NCBI GenBank assembly: GCA_016297855.1
Contig: JAEDFW010000001.1
Location: 1-63,763 of the forward strand
Length of the DNA stretch: 63,763 nt
Reading direction: 5' to 3'
Source: Oscillospiraceae bacterium
Lineage (GTDB): Bacteria; Bacillota; Clostridia; Oscillospirales; Oscillospiraceae
Shown: positions 7,732-16,292 of the stretch, in pieces
How the letters are laid out: the number at the start of each line of letters is the position of its first letter
How positions within the stretch are numbered: the first letter of the stretch is position 1
Position numbers and translations under genes: made by a program
The notes under the pieces: model-generated
The model's input: only the letters and a program-made list of their open reading frames with translations
What the model was told of the DNA's origin: nothing
The model's database searches: none

Positions 7732-8985
7732 TTATTTCGTCCAGTAGAACGTTGTAATATCCTCGCGCTGGGTCAGCTGCCAGACGTCGTAGAGAAGCTG
7801 CGCCGCATCGCGGCGTGTGATGGGCTCGGCGCTGGTGCTGACAGGTACGGTTATTCCGGCATCGGAAAGCGTGCTTACGGCGCTCTGCGCCCAGACGGGA
7901 ACAGCACTTTCCGCTTCACTACCGGCAAAAACAGCTTTGGTGTCAGATTCCGGAAGCCGCAGCATATTCTGCAGCATGACGGCAGCCTCCGCGCCGGTCA
8001 GCGATGCTGACGGACGGAACAGCAGGCCTTCTTCTGAGCTGACGCCCGAGATCATACCGCTTTGGAAGGCGCTGACAATATACGGCCGCATCCAGCCGGG
8101 TGTGAGCGCCTCGTCGGCAAAGCCGGAGGTCAGTTCAGCGTCCTCTGCCTGCGCGCCCAGCATCGTCATGGCCATCACGAGAAATTCGCCGCGCCCGACC
8201 GTGCTGTCCGGCTCAAAGCACACGTTTCCTGCGATGCTCTTGCCTTGGTAGACGCCCTGCTCCTTCAGCCACATGGCCAGATATTCATCCGGGTCTGCGG
8301 CCATGTCGGTATAATACGTCTTGTCTGTTGGTTTGATGATCTTGATTTTGACGACGCCCTCCTGCGAGACGTTGCCGGCAGCGTCGGTGGCGGTGAAGGT
8401 GAACGAATCCTTGCCGACCTTGTTTTCCTTCGGCGTATAGGTGAAGGTTCCGTCCTCGTGCAGTTCCACCGTGCCGCGCTTGGGCTGGCGGACAAGCTGA
8501 TAGGTGAGCGCGTCGCCATCGGGATCGCTGACCGGAAGCGCTGCGGAATTCGCGATATTCTTATACGTCTCAAAGTCCATGCTTGCTGCCTCGGGCGCGC
8601 GGTTCTGACCGGAACGGATGTTCAGCCGGATCGTCTGCGCCTCGCCAACAGCACCGGATTGGATGGGGCAGTAGACAAGCGCCGTGCTGGCCACGGTGTC
8701 CGCCGCCGGTTCCAGTGTCAGCGCGCACAGCGCGGATGCGGGCAGAACATCGCCGGCGCACAGCACGCGGCTGCCGTAGCGGATGGTGCAGACAGATGCA
8801 TCCGGAACGCTGCTGAGATATACGCCCTCAGGCGCACTTCCGCCTGCAGAAAAATCAGCGGCGGAAAAAGTATGGGCCGATGCTGCGGTCACAGTGAGAT
8901 CGGCGGCAAATGCACCGGTTGCAAGCGCCGCTGTAAGAAGCAGCACCGCAAGCAGTGTGCCTGCCGGATGATGTTGACGTTTCAA
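7732..8985 (-). CDS. Secreted SLH-domain protein with cadherin-like Ig fold
   Basis: Cell-surface protein of 417 residues. An N-terminal signal peptide (about 1-28, hydrophobic core LLAVLLLTAALATGAFA) is followed by an unassigned domain, then an Ig/cadherin-like domain around residues 130-215 with the DPDGD calcium-type motif and FTYTPKENKVGKDSF. The C-terminal 180 residues hold S-layer homology repeats (e.g. FADEALTPGWMRPYI, FRPSASLTGAEAAVML), which anchor proteins to cell-wall polymer in Firmicutes. The start is TTG, supported by AGGAGG seven bases upstream. It is monocistronic. Confidence 0.8.
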   Translation of the reverse strand: MKRQHHPAGTLLAVLLLTAALATGAFAADLTVTAASAHTFSAADFSAGGSAPEGVYLSSVPDASVCTIRYGSRVLCAGDVLPASALCALTLEPAADTVASTALVYCPIQSGAVGEAQTIRLNIRSGQNRAPEAASMDFETYKNIANSAALPVSDPDGDALTYQLVRQPKRGTVELHEDGTFTYTPKENKVGKDSFTFTATDAAGNVSQEGVVKIKIIKPTDKTYYTDMAADPDEYLAMWLKEQGVYQGKSIAGNVCFEPDSTVGRGEFLVMAMTMLGAQAEDAELTSGFADEALTPGWMRPYIVSAFQSGMISGVSSEEGLLFRPSASLTGAEAAVMLQNMLRLPESDTKAVFAGSEAESAVPVWAQSAVSTLSDAGITVPVSTSAEPITRRDAAQLLYDVWQLTQREDITTFYWTK

Positions 8986-9039
8986 GAGATTACCTCCTAT
9001 TGATTTGATGACGGAGGTAGTATCTGCAAGTGTTGGAGA

Positions 9040-9068
9040 ATTATTCTATCCAAAGAAAAAAACTGCAA
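9040..9068 (-). promoter_or_regulatory. Likely promoter of the SLH gene
   Basis: Minus strand TTGCAG (9063-9068), 17 bases, AATAAT (9040-9045), giving a short leader before the TTG start. The remaining bases 9070-9230 show no gene or clear signal. Confidence 0.5.
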
Positions 9069-9232
9069 TTCCTTTTCCATAGGAGCGGAGCGTGCTGCGC
9101 AGCGGCTTCATTTTTTGCAGGCTGGATATAAAGAAGGACGGACTTGCAAACGACCGGAGTATGTGTTATATGAGCGATAAATAAAACAGGCTGTACCTGT
9201 GTCTGAATCTTCGCAGGCGCACACATGATGTT

Positions 9233-9269
9233 AAACGCCCGCACAAAGCGATGCTTTGTGCGGGCGTTG
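9233..9269 (-). terminator. Terminator of rodA
   Basis: AACGCCCGCACAAAG / CTTTGTGCGGGCGTT with a five-base loop, 36 bases past the rodA stop; the U-run is short (TTT). Confidence 0.75.
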
Positions 9270-9304
9270 ACACTGTATCCGGACAGCCGTCGTACAGCGC
9301 GTGA

Positions 9305-10456
9305 TTACGAATTCCTGGGCCGGATATACCGGGCGTTGATATCGGGTGCTGGGCGCATATTGACACCAGAGACGATACCCATGGCGATGAACATGGTTAC
9401 GATCGAGCTGCCGCCGTAGCTGAAAAACGGCAGCGTCAGGCCGATGACGGGAAGAAGGCCGAGACACATACCGACATTGATAAGAATCTGTGTGGTGAGC
9501 ATACCGGCGACGCCGATGCAGATAAGACGGTTCATGTAGTTGCCGGATTTGATGCCGACGTAGATGATGCGGATGATGATCGCACCGAGCAGAAGCAAAA
9601 CTGCAAGGCAGCCCAGCATGCCCAACTCTTCGCCGATGGCAGAGAAGATGAAGTCGTTCTGGCGCATGGGAAGCGTGCCGCTTTGCACCATCGTGCCGTT
9701 GTAAAGGCCCTGACCGCTGACACCGCCGTTTTGCAGCGCGCGCAGGCTGCAGTTCATCTGATAGCGCACATTCTGTGCGTGCGGGTCGATCGTCGGATCA
9801 AACAGGACCATGATACGCTCCTGCAGGTCGCTTCGCAGGAACCGCCACAGGAACGGCGACGCCGCCACGACCACGCCGAGACCGCCAAGGAACCAGACGA
9901 TGTTCACGCCGCCGACAAAGGCCATGAAGATAAAAATGAAGATATACTGCAGCGACACACCAATATCGTCGGACGCAACAATGATGAGCGCAAAGAAAAA
10001 CAGGGTGATCGCACCGAGCTGCAGGACCGTCAAAGGGGATGAAATCTTATTCTGCTTGACACTCATGGTTTTGGCAAGAATCAGGATAAACGGAATTTTA
10101 CAGATCTCGGCCGGCTGAATGTTGAACGGCAGCCAGGAAAAGTTCAGCCAGCTGCGGTTGCCCTGCTGCGTATCGCCCCAAAGAAAGAGCATGGAGATAA
10201 AGAGCGTACAAAGGATTATGAGAAGCTCGCGCCGCTCGGCAATGATATCGACGTCGATAAGAGAGAACAGTACATAGCAGATGATGCCGAGAATCAGTGC
10301 AAACAGCTGTATCGTGACATAGCGGCTGTTGCCGCCGTAGTTCGTTGCGCTGGAGATCGCGACGATGCCGAAAATGGTGGCCGTGACGCATAGCGACAGA
10401 AGAATCATATCCGCTTTTTTGAAAAAATCGCCGATTGCACGGAATATGCTTCGCAT
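9305..10456 (-). CDS. rodA: FtsW/RodA/SpoVE family peptidoglycan glycosyltransferase
   Basis: SEDS-family membrane enzyme that polymerises lipid II into glycan strands, working with a class B penicillin-binding protein. 383 residues with about ten membrane segments. Family signatures present: GNRSWLNF after the first third, the PAEICKIPFILILA helix, and the C-terminal LPFFSYGGSSIV. The start at 10456 has AAAGGAGG eight bases upstream; longer readings of the frame are antisense to tsaE-tsaB. Which SEDS role (elongation, division or sporulation) it has cannot be told from sequence; no mre or fts genes flank it. Expressed divergently from tsaE. Confidence 0.9.
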   Translation of the reverse strand: MRSIFRAIGDFFKKADMILLSLCVTATIFGIVAISSATNYGGNSRYVTIQLFALILGIICYVLFSLIDVDIIAERRELLIILCTLFISMLFLWGDTQQGNRSWLNFSWLPFNIQPAEICKIPFILILAKTMSVKQNKISSPLTVLQLGAITLFFFALIIVASDDIGVSLQYIFIFIFMAFVGGVNIVWFLGGLGVVVAASPFLWRFLRSDLQERIMVLFDPTIDPHAQNVRYQMNCSLRALQNGGVSGQGLYNGTMVQSGTLPMRQNDFIFSAIGEELGMLGCLAVLLLLGAIIIRIIYVGIKSGNYMNRLICIGVAGMLTTQILINVGMCLGLLPVIGLTLPFFSYGGSSIVTMFIAMGIVSGVNMRPAPDINARYIRPRNS

Positions 10457-10486
10457 ACCGCCGCCTCCTTTCGCGCAGTTTCCTAC

Positions 10487-10515
10487 ATTGTAGCAAAGAA
10501 ACGCCTTTCTGTAAA
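10487..10515 (-). promoter_or_regulatory. Promoter of rodA
   Basis: Minus strand TTTACA (10510-10515), 17 bases, TACAAT (10487-10492). Confidence 0.7.
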
Positions 10516-10594
10516 TCAAAAAATCGTTCCATCGGAGCGGACGGTGAGAAAACGGAAATATGGCTGAAAATACACTGGAATTTTTGCAAAGGCT

Positions 10595-10623
10595 TTGCAA
10601 TTCACAAGACAATATGCTATAAT
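10595..10623 (+). promoter_or_regulatory. Promoter of tsaE-tsaB
   Basis: TTGCAA (10595-10600), 17 bases, TATAAT (10618-10623). Confidence 0.75.
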
Positions 10624-10675
10624 ACAGCGCGGTTAACTGCAAATTCGATTTTTGGGGAAAGAAGCGGAGGATGCG

Positions 10676-11119
10676 ATGCGTTTTCTGACACATTCGGCAC
10701 TTGAGACCGAGAGAGTGGGAAGCCGGTTGGCCGCACAGCTGCGTGCAGGCGACGTGATCGCATATTACGGCGGGCTGGGCGCGGGTAAGACGGCCTTTAC
10801 GCGCGGGCTTGCCGCGGGACTGGGCGTGACAGACGCAGTCACAAGCCCCACCTATACCATTGTCAATGAATATATGTCCGGTCGGATTCCGCTGTTTCAT
10901 TTCGACATGTACCGCCTTTGCTCCAGCGAAGAACTGTTCGATATCGGCTGGGAGGACTATCTTGCGCGCGGCGGCGTGTGCGCTGTGGAGTGGAGCGAAA
11001 ACGTGGAAGACGCGCTCACGGGCGCGATCCGCGTTTCGATCGAGACGCTTGGCACGGATCCCGACGCGCGCGTCATCACCATCACCGGAGGCGAAACGCT
11101 TGAAGATTTTAGCCTTTGA
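10676..11119 (+). CDS. tsaE: tRNA threonylcarbamoyladenosine biosynthesis ATPase TsaE
   Basis: P-loop ATPase of the t6A complex (TsaB-TsaD-TsaE) that modifies adenosine 37 of ANN-decoding tRNAs. The Walker A is GGLGAGKTAFTRG; the family segments TSPTYTIVNEY, FHFDMYRL and AVEWSE follow. The ATG at 10676 is preceded by GGAGG five bases upstream, preferred to the TTG at 10652. The 147-residue product is family length. Its 3' end overlaps tsaB by 20 bases. tsaD and rimI, often adjacent in Firmicutes, are not nearby. Confidence 0.95.
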   Translation: MRFLTHSALETERVGSRLAAQLRAGDVIAYYGGLGAGKTAFTRGLAAGLGVTDAVTSPTYTIVNEYMSGRIPLFHFDMYRLCSSEELFDIGWEDYLARGGVCAVEWSENVEDALTGAIRVSIETLGTDPDARVITITGGETLEDFSL

Positions 11120-11804
11120 ATCCTCGGCCAAGGCCGCGAGTGCCGCACTGCTCTGTGACGGCATGCTGCTGGCCGAGTACACGCAGAATTCCGGCCAGAC
11201 GCACAGCCGTACGCTCATGCAGATGGCGGAGGATATGGTAAAAAACTGCGACCTCACTGCGCAGGACATTGATGCAGTCGCGGTCGCAGCAGGACCAGGC
11301 AGCTTTACCGGCGTGCGCATCGGCGTAGCGGCGGCGAAGGGCTTTGTCTGGGGACGGCAGCTGCCGCTGTATGGCGTATCAACGCTCGAGGCGATGGCAT
11401 TTGGCGCGGCAGTGGCTGAGGGCGTGTACTGCGCATGCATGGACGCGCGGCGTGATCAGCTATACAACGCGCTGTTTTGTCTGAAAAACGGTGAGTTTTC
11501 CAGACTCTGCGAAGACCGGGCGCTGGCCGTTTCTGAGCTGGCGGAGGAGCTTTCACAGATGCAGGAGCCGATTTGGTTGGTGGGTGACGGCGCAAAGCTC
11601 TGCTTTGACGCGCTGCATGAGAGCCTTTCACAGCTGCGGCTGCTGCCGGAGCATCTTCGCCAGCAAAAAGCCGCGGGCGTGGCTCTTTGCGCGCAGCGCA
11701 TGGCGGATGCCGGGGCAGATGGAGACGCGAAAACGCTTGCGCCCAGCTATCTGCGCCTATCGCAGGCCGAACGCGAGCGCAACGCGCGCTTACAACACGG
11801 GTAA
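11100..11804 (+). CDS. tsaB: tRNA threonylcarbamoyladenosine biosynthesis protein TsaB
   Basis: ASKHA-fold partner that dimerises with TsaD in t6A synthesis. The N-terminal strand KILAFESS and the signature [18 protein letters not shown] are present, and the C-terminus ends in the usual PSYLR...QAER segment ([12 protein letters not shown]). The start is a TTG at 11100 inside tsaE, with GGAGG eight bases before it; no ATG fits. 234 residues. The overlap with tsaE indicates coupled translation. Confidence 0.93.
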   Translation: MKILAFESSAKAASAALLCDGMLLAEYTQNSGQTHSRTLMQMAEDMVKNCDLTAQDIDAVAVAAGPGSFTGVRIGVAAAKGFVWGRQLPLYGVSTLEAMAFGAAVAEGVYCACMDARRDQLYNALFCLKNGEFSRLCEDRALAVSELAEELSQMQEPIWLVGDGAKLCFDALHESLSQLRLLPEHLRQQKAAGVALCAQRMADAGADGDAKTLAPSYLRLSQAERERNARLQHG

Positions 11805-11844
11805 ATCAAAACACTCATATAAACACGCAGAAAGGGAGATTACT

Positions 11845-12492
11845 ATGATTGACAACAGATTCGGTGAACATGTCCATGTGATGGACCATCCGCTGGTTGC
11901 ACACAAGCTGAGCATCCTGCGCGATAAGAACACGAGCGTCAAGGATTTCCGTGAACTGGTGTCCGAGATCGGTATGCTGATCACATACGAAGCCACGCGC
12001 GATCTGCCGCTGACGACCAAGACGGTCGAAACGCCGCTGTGCAAGGCGGAGCTTCCCACGCTGGCCGGCAAGAAGATCGCGGTTGTTCCCATTCTGCGTG
12101 CGGGCCTTGGCCTGGTTGACGGTGTTCTGCGCATGGTTCCTGCGGCGCGTGTGGGCCATATCGGCATGTTCCGCGACGAAGAAACGCTTGAGCCGCACAC
12201 GTACTTCTGCAAGATGCCCAAGGACATCGCCGAACGCGATGTGATGATCGTTGATCCGATGCTTGCTACCGGCGGCTCGGCTGACGCGGCGATCGCGGAA
12301 CTCAAAAAGCGCGGCTGCGGCAGCATCAAGCTGATGGTGCTGGTTGCGGCTCCCGTTGGCATCGAACTGATCCGCAAGAACCATCCCGATGTGGAGATCT
12401 ACTGCGGCGCAGTGGATGATCACCTCAACGAGCACGGCTATATCGTTCCCGGTCTCGGCGACGCGGGCGACCGTATCTTCGGCACCAAGTAA
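11845..12492 (+). CDS. upp: Uracil phosphoribosyltransferase
   Basis: Pyrimidine salvage enzyme converting uracil and PRPP to UMP. The 215-residue product carries the PRPP loop [11 protein letters not shown], the [12 protein letters not shown] segment and the C-terminal uracil-binding PGLGDAGDR(I)FGTK. GGGAG lies about eight bases before the ATG. It is 40 bases behind tsaB and before a strong terminator, so it may be cotranscribed with tsaEB. Confidence 0.97.
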   Translation: MIDNRFGEHVHVMDHPLVAHKLSILRDKNTSVKDFRELVSEIGMLITYEATRDLPLTTKTVETPLCKAELPTLAGKKIAVVPILRAGLGLVDGVLRMVPAARVGHIGMFRDEETLEPHTYFCKMPKDIAERDVMIVDPMLATGGSADAAIAELKKRGCGSIKLMVLVAAPVGIELIRKNHPDVEIYCGAVDDHLNEHGYIVPGLGDAGDRIFGTK

Positions 12493-12500
12493 GATCTGGC

Positions 12501-12538
12501 AAGCCGGTGAAAGCCAATGGTTTTCACCGGCTTTTTTC
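12501..12538 (+). terminator. Terminator of upp
   Basis: AAGCCGGTGAAA / TTTCACCGGCTT stem followed by TTTTTT. Confidence 0.9.
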
Positions 12539-12548
12539 CGCGCTTTTC

Positions 12549-12577
12549 TTGACTTTATCGCGCACAGTAGGTATAAT
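12549..12577 (+). promoter_or_regulatory. Promoter of the IscU-like/GGGtGRT operon
   Basis: TTGACT (12549-12554), 17 bases, TATAAT (12572-12577); near consensus. A leader of about 70 bases follows with no known riboswitch that I can recognise. Confidence 0.85.
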
Positions 12578-12652
12578 TCTACTGTAATATCGGCCAGTTT
12601 GGGCTGCTTGCAGTTCTATGGCCTGGAGAATACTCTGAAAGGAAAGATTCTT

Positions 12653-13345
12653 ATGATCTATACTGCGGAAGTTCAGCATATGTGCCCCGTTGCCAAGGGC
12701 GCATATCACGGCCCGGCTCCCATCCCCGAAGAGGGCAAATGGGTCCAGGCAAAGGAAATCAAGGATATCTCCGGCTTTACTCACGGTGTGGGCTGGTGCG
12801 CGCCGCAGCAGGGTGCGTGCAAGCTGACGCTGAATATTAAAGACGGTGTGATTGAAGAGGCGCTGGTTGAGACCCTGGGCTGCTCCGGCATGACCCACTC
12901 TGCGGCGATGGCTTCTGAAATCCTCATCGGCAAGACGATCCTTGAGGCGCTCAACACCGACCTCGTCTGCGACGCCATCAATACTGCCATGCGCGAGCTG
13001 TTTTTGCAGATCGTCTATGGCCGCAGCCAGTCTGCGTTCTCCGAGGGCGGTCTCGCCGTCGGCGCTTCGCTGGAAGATCTCGGCAAGGGCCTGAGAAGCC
13101 AGGTCGGCACGATGTTCGCCACCAAGGAAAAGGGCCCGCGTTATCTGGAAATGGCCGAAGGCTATGTCACCAGAGTCGCACTCAACAAGGACGATGAGAT
13201 CATCGGCTACGAGTTTATCAACTTCGGCAAGATGATGGACTTCATCAAGCAGGGCACCGAGCCCGCCGAGGCGCTTGAGAAGGCAAAGGGTCACTACGGC
13301 CAGTGGGATTCCGCTGCCAAGTACATCGACCCCCGCAAGGACTAA
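12653..13345 (+). CDS. IscU/NifU-like iron-sulfur scaffold homologue
   Basis: 230-residue protein whose middle aligns with IscU/NifU-N scaffolds. Three cysteines sit where IscU has its cluster ligands: GAC before KLTLNIKDG, the C of LGCSGMTHSAAMAS, and the C of LVCDAINTAMREL. The ACGD aspartate of IscU is replaced by lysine (ACK). A CPVAK cysteine (residue 11) and WCAP add two more. The C-terminal 80 residues go beyond IscU and are unassigned. Start ATG 12653 has AAAGGAA upstream. It is the first gene of an operon with a GGGtGRT gene 17 bases downstream, so a cluster scaffold or carrier specialised for that partner is a reasonable inference, not proven. Confidence 0.78.
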   Translation: MIYTAEVQHMCPVAKGAYHGPAPIPEEGKWVQAKEIKDISGFTHGVGWCAPQQGACKLTLNIKDGVIEEALVETLGCSGMTHSAAMASEILIGKTILEALNTDLVCDAINTAMRELFLQIVYGRSQSAFSEGGLAVGASLEDLGKGLRSQVGTMFATKEKGPRYLEMAEGYVTRVALNKDDEIIGYEFINFGKMMDFIKQGTEPAEALEKAKGHYGQWDSAAKYIDPRKD

Positions 13346-13362
13346 AGAAGGAGGACACGAAG

Positions 13363-14364
13363 ATGGCTTTGTTTGAAAGTTACGAAAGAAGAATCAACAA
13401 GATCAATGGCGTCCTCGCACAGTATGGCATCGAGTCCGTGGAGGCTTGCCGCGAGATGTGCCAGGCCAAGGGCTTTGACCCGTATGAGATCGTCAAGGGC
13501 ATCCAGCCCATCTGCTTTGAGAATGCCTGCTGGGCGTACACCGTGGGCGCGGCTATCGCGCTGAAGAAGAATGTCAAGTCCGCCGCTGAGGCAGCTACCG
13601 CCATCGGCGAGGGCCTGCAGGCGTTCTGCATCGACGGTTCCGTCGCTGACGACCGCAAGGTCGGTCTGGGCCACGGCAATCTGGGTGCGATGCTGCTTTC
13701 CGAGGACTCCAAGTGCTTCTGCTTCCTGGCCGGCCACGAGTCCTTTGCCGCTGCTGAAGGCGCCATCGGTATTGTCAAGAACGCCAATAAGGCGCGCAAG
13801 ACCCCGCTGCGCGTTATCCTGAACGGCCTCGGCAAGGATGCTGCGCAGATCATCTCCCGTATCAACGGCTTTACCTATGTGCAGACCCAGTTTGACTACG
13901 CCACCGGCGAGGTCAATGTCGTGCGCGAGATCGCGTACTCCGACGGCGAGCGTGCCAACGTCCGCTGCTACGGCGCTGACGACGTGCGCGAAGGCGTTGC
14001 CATCATGCACAAGGAAGGCGTTGACGTCTCCATCACCGGCAACTCCACCAACCCCACCCGCTTCCAGCATCCCGTCGCCGGCACCTACAAGAAAGAGTGC
14101 GTCCAGATGGGCAAGAAGTACTTCTCCGTCGCTTCCGGCGGCGGCACGGGCCGTACGCTGCATCCGGATAATATGGCAGCCGGTCCTGCTTCCTACGGCA
14201 TGACCGACACCATGGGCCGTATGCACTCGGACGCCCAGTTCGCGGGTTCGTCCTCCGTCCCGGCGCACGTGGAAATGATGGGCTTCCTCGGCATGGGCAA
14301 CAACCCCATGGTCGGCGCTACCGTCGCTGTGGCCGTTGCTGTCGAGCAGGCACTCAAGGGCTAA
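13363..14364 (+). CDS. GGGtGRT family protein
   Basis: 333-residue cytoplasmic protein that carries the family-defining motif SGGGTGRT near residue 263. It also has glycine-rich GLGHGNLGAML, a CFCFLAGHESFAAAEGA segment and a C-terminal small-residue helix. The length is exactly what I recall for this family of unknown function. Cysteines at CREMC, CFENAC and CFCF are notable in view of its neighbour. AAGGAGG precedes the ATG by about eight bases. It forms a two-gene operon with the IscU-like gene and is followed by a terminator. Confidence 0.85.
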   Translation: MALFESYERRINKINGVLAQYGIESVEACREMCQAKGFDPYEIVKGIQPICFENACWAYTVGAAIALKKNVKSAAEAATAIGEGLQAFCIDGSVADDRKVGLGHGNLGAMLLSEDSKCFCFLAGHESFAAAEGAIGIVKNANKARKTPLRVILNGLGKDAAQIISRINGFTYVQTQFDYATGEVNVVREIAYSDGERANVRCYGADDVREGVAIMHKEGVDVSITGNSTNPTRFQHPVAGTYKKECVQMGKKYFSVASGGGTGRTLHPDNMAAGPASYGMTDTMGRMHSDAQFAGSSSVPAHVEMMGFLGMGNNPMVGATVAVAVAVEQALKG

Positions 14365-14391
14365 ATACTACGCCAAGACAGATTGAAACTA

Positions 14392-14426
14392 AATGCCGCA
14401 CCGGGCTTCTGGTGCGGCATTTTTTA
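14392..14426 (+). terminator. Terminator of the GGGtGRT operon
   Basis: AATGCCGCACC / GGTGCGGCATT stem followed by TTTT. Confidence 0.88.
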
Positions 14427-14476
14427 AAAGCTTGGACATAGTGGAAAAATTCGAAAGAGAATAAGAGGAGACAAAG

Positions 14477-15886
14477 ATGAAGCGGAAACTGTTGTCGATT
14501 CTATTGATGATACTGCTCATGGCTGGTATGTGTCTGCCGGTTTTTGCCGCAGGTGTGTCCGATCCGGCGGCAAAGAATGCAGCGGACAGCCTGCACGCAC
14601 TGGGGCTTTTTACTGGTACCGGAACCGGTGCTGACGGAAAACCAAATTACGATCTTAACCGCGCACCCACGCGGCAGGAGGCTGTAACCATGTTGGTGCG
14701 CCTGCTCGGAAAAGAAGAAGAGGCCAAGGGCGGCTACTGGCAGACACCGTTTACCGATGTTGACAGCTGGGCCGCGCCGTACGTTGGCTATGCCTATGAA
14801 AATGGCCTGACAAACGGCACGGGCGCGACCACCTTTGGCGGTAGCCAAAGCGTCAGTGCCACGCAGTACATTACCTTCATTCTGCGTGCGCTGGGCTATT
14901 CGTCAAAAACAGATTTTGCGTGGGATCGCGCGTGGGAGAAATCCGACGCGCTTGGCATTACTGACGGCAGCTATTCTGCAAACAACAATGCTGCCTTTAC
15001 ACGCGGCGATGTGGCGATGATCTCTATCTCCGCGTTGGCCTCCGGAATGAAGGATGGCGGCTCACTGCTTGACAATTTGGTTGCTGCTGGCGCGGTTTCG
15101 GAGCAGACTGCATGGGAAAGCGGGCTCATGTATACGGCGTATGTCCGGTCGCTGCTTGCCATGGACGGAGAGCAGTACACAATCAAACTGGACAAGGATC
15201 GGTTTGTCCAGTCGGAAAAGTTATTGGAACTGGTGGGTGAGTATGATGCGTATACGGGATTTGCAAAAATGGACGATCCGCATCCGCTGCAAACCGTTTT
15301 GACAGAGGCGCTCAGAGAGTATACCGTAAAATGCATGGACGGGGACTATTCTCAGATCGGCGTTCCCGGCTGGAACAAATTTACCGTATCAGAGGGCCTT
15401 TACACAGGTGCGCTGATCACCGACAGCAGAGGCGCTATTCTGGGCTATGGCATCTGCGAGGATCCCGCGTCTGACGAGTTCACTGTTGTGACATTCAAAA
15501 CGGATTCGCGCCCATTTATCAATGCAAGCGTGGCATTTGCCAAGGCATCGCTCAACACCATTCCGGAAATTGCCTGCAGTATGGTGGAAGAGAACGGAAC
15601 GTTCGTTTTCCACTTTGAAGGCATCCCCGAAAAAGCGGTGTGGATGAAGAAAATGGTGTCCGGTTACAGCAGAGAAGCAAGCGTTCAATGGGTGGATCGG
15701 TCGCTTGCTACCATGTCGGGTTGGTCACAGCAGGATCGCAAAAGAATTTGTACCGATCCTGTGCAGAATCCTTTCACCGGTGATCCAGTGTCTCATGAAT
15801 GGCAGACTGTCTTTGCAGTTTTTGTTTTTCTGGATCAGGATTACAACATAGTCGGCTACAGCCTCGGCCAGACGCAGGTCAAATAA
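14477..15886 (+). CDS. Secreted SLH-domain protein, unknown C-terminal domain
   Basis: 469-residue exported protein. Signal peptide about 1-25 (KRKLLSILLMILLMAGMCLPVFA, cut after VFAAG). Residues 30-200 hold S-layer homology repeats: LNRAPTRQEAVTMLVRLLG, FTDVDSWAAPYVGYAYENGL and FTRGDVAMISISAL are typical. The C-terminal 250 residues are soluble, with no domain that I recognise. Here SLH repeats are N-terminal, whereas the SLH protein at 7732-8985 has them at the C-terminus. AGAGGAG lies before the ATG. No clear promoter is visible in the 50 bases after the upstream terminator. Confidence 0.82.
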   Translation: MKRKLLSILLMILLMAGMCLPVFAAGVSDPAAKNAADSLHALGLFTGTGTGADGKPNYDLNRAPTRQEAVTMLVRLLGKEEEAKGGYWQTPFTDVDSWAAPYVGYAYENGLTNGTGATTFGGSQSVSATQYITFILRALGYSSKTDFAWDRAWEKSDALGITDGSYSANNNAAFTRGDVAMISISALASGMKDGGSLLDNLVAAGAVSEQTAWESGLMYTAYVRSLLAMDGEQYTIKLDKDRFVQSEKLLELVGEYDAYTGFAKMDDPHPLQTVLTEALREYTVKCMDGDYSQIGVPGWNKFTVSEGLYTGALITDSRGAILGYGICEDPASDEFTVVTFKTDSRPFINASVAFAKASLNTIPEIACSMVEENGTFVFHFEGIPEKAVWMKKMVSGYSREASVQWVDRSLATMSGWSQQDRKRICTDPVQNPFTGDPVSHEWQTVFAVFVFLDQDYNIVGYSLGQTQVK

Positions 15887-15905
15887 TCAGCTGCCCGCGC
15901 AGATA

Positions 15906-15943
15906 AAACCGGACGTTCAGAGCAATCTGAACGTCCGGTTTTT
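15906..15943 (+). terminator. Terminator of the second SLH gene
   Basis: ACCGGACGTTCAG / CTGAACGTCCGGT followed by TTTT. Confidence 0.9.
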
Positions 15944-15982
15944 ATGGCTGTTATGCGTTTGCCTGCAAAAATCCGACGCTCT

Positions 15983-16012
15983 TTCACATCCGAGACGGCC
16001 GCTGTATATATT
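15983..16012 (+). promoter_or_regulatory. Possible promoter of feoAB
   Basis: TTCACA (15983-15988), 18 bases, TATATT (16007-16012). I saw no clear Fur-type palindrome over it. Confidence 0.4.
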
Positions 16013-16043
16013 GGCGTAAGACGAAACGGAGGAGTGGTGGCAT

Positions 16044-16292
16044 ATGACAAAGCGGCTGCGATTATCGCAACTGTGTCAGGGACAGACGGCGGTGGTGAAA
16101 GAGATTTTCCTGCACGGCGAGATGCGGAGAAGGGTGTATGATCTGGGACTGATCCCCGGAACTTGCGTCAAGCGGCTGCACGCCGCGCCGGCCGGAAGTC
16201 CCATCGCCTATGCCGTGCGGGGCGCAGTGATTGCGCTGCGACGGTGCGATGCACAGCACATTGCTGCTGAGGTGGATGCGGCATGGCTCTGA
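16044..16292 (+). CDS. feoA: Ferrous iron transport protein A
   Basis: Small SH3-like cytoplasmic protein needed for FeoB-dependent ferrous iron uptake. 82 residues with the family pattern MRRRVYDLGLIPGT (position-specific helix turn) and the terminal beta strand segment GAVIALRRCDAQHI. GGAGGAG precedes the ATG. Its stop overlaps the feoB start by ten bases, so the two are coupled. Confidence 0.9.
   Translation: MTKRLRLSQLCQGQTAVVKEIFLHGEMRRRVYDLGLIPGTCVKRLHAAPAGSPIAYAVRGAVIALRRCDAQHIAAEVDAAWL

Noticed and set aside
8062..9003. 313-codon plus-strand ORF opposite the first SLH gene
   Set aside because: The minus-strand reading has a signal peptide, SLH repeats, promoter and AGGAGG; the plus-strand one has none.
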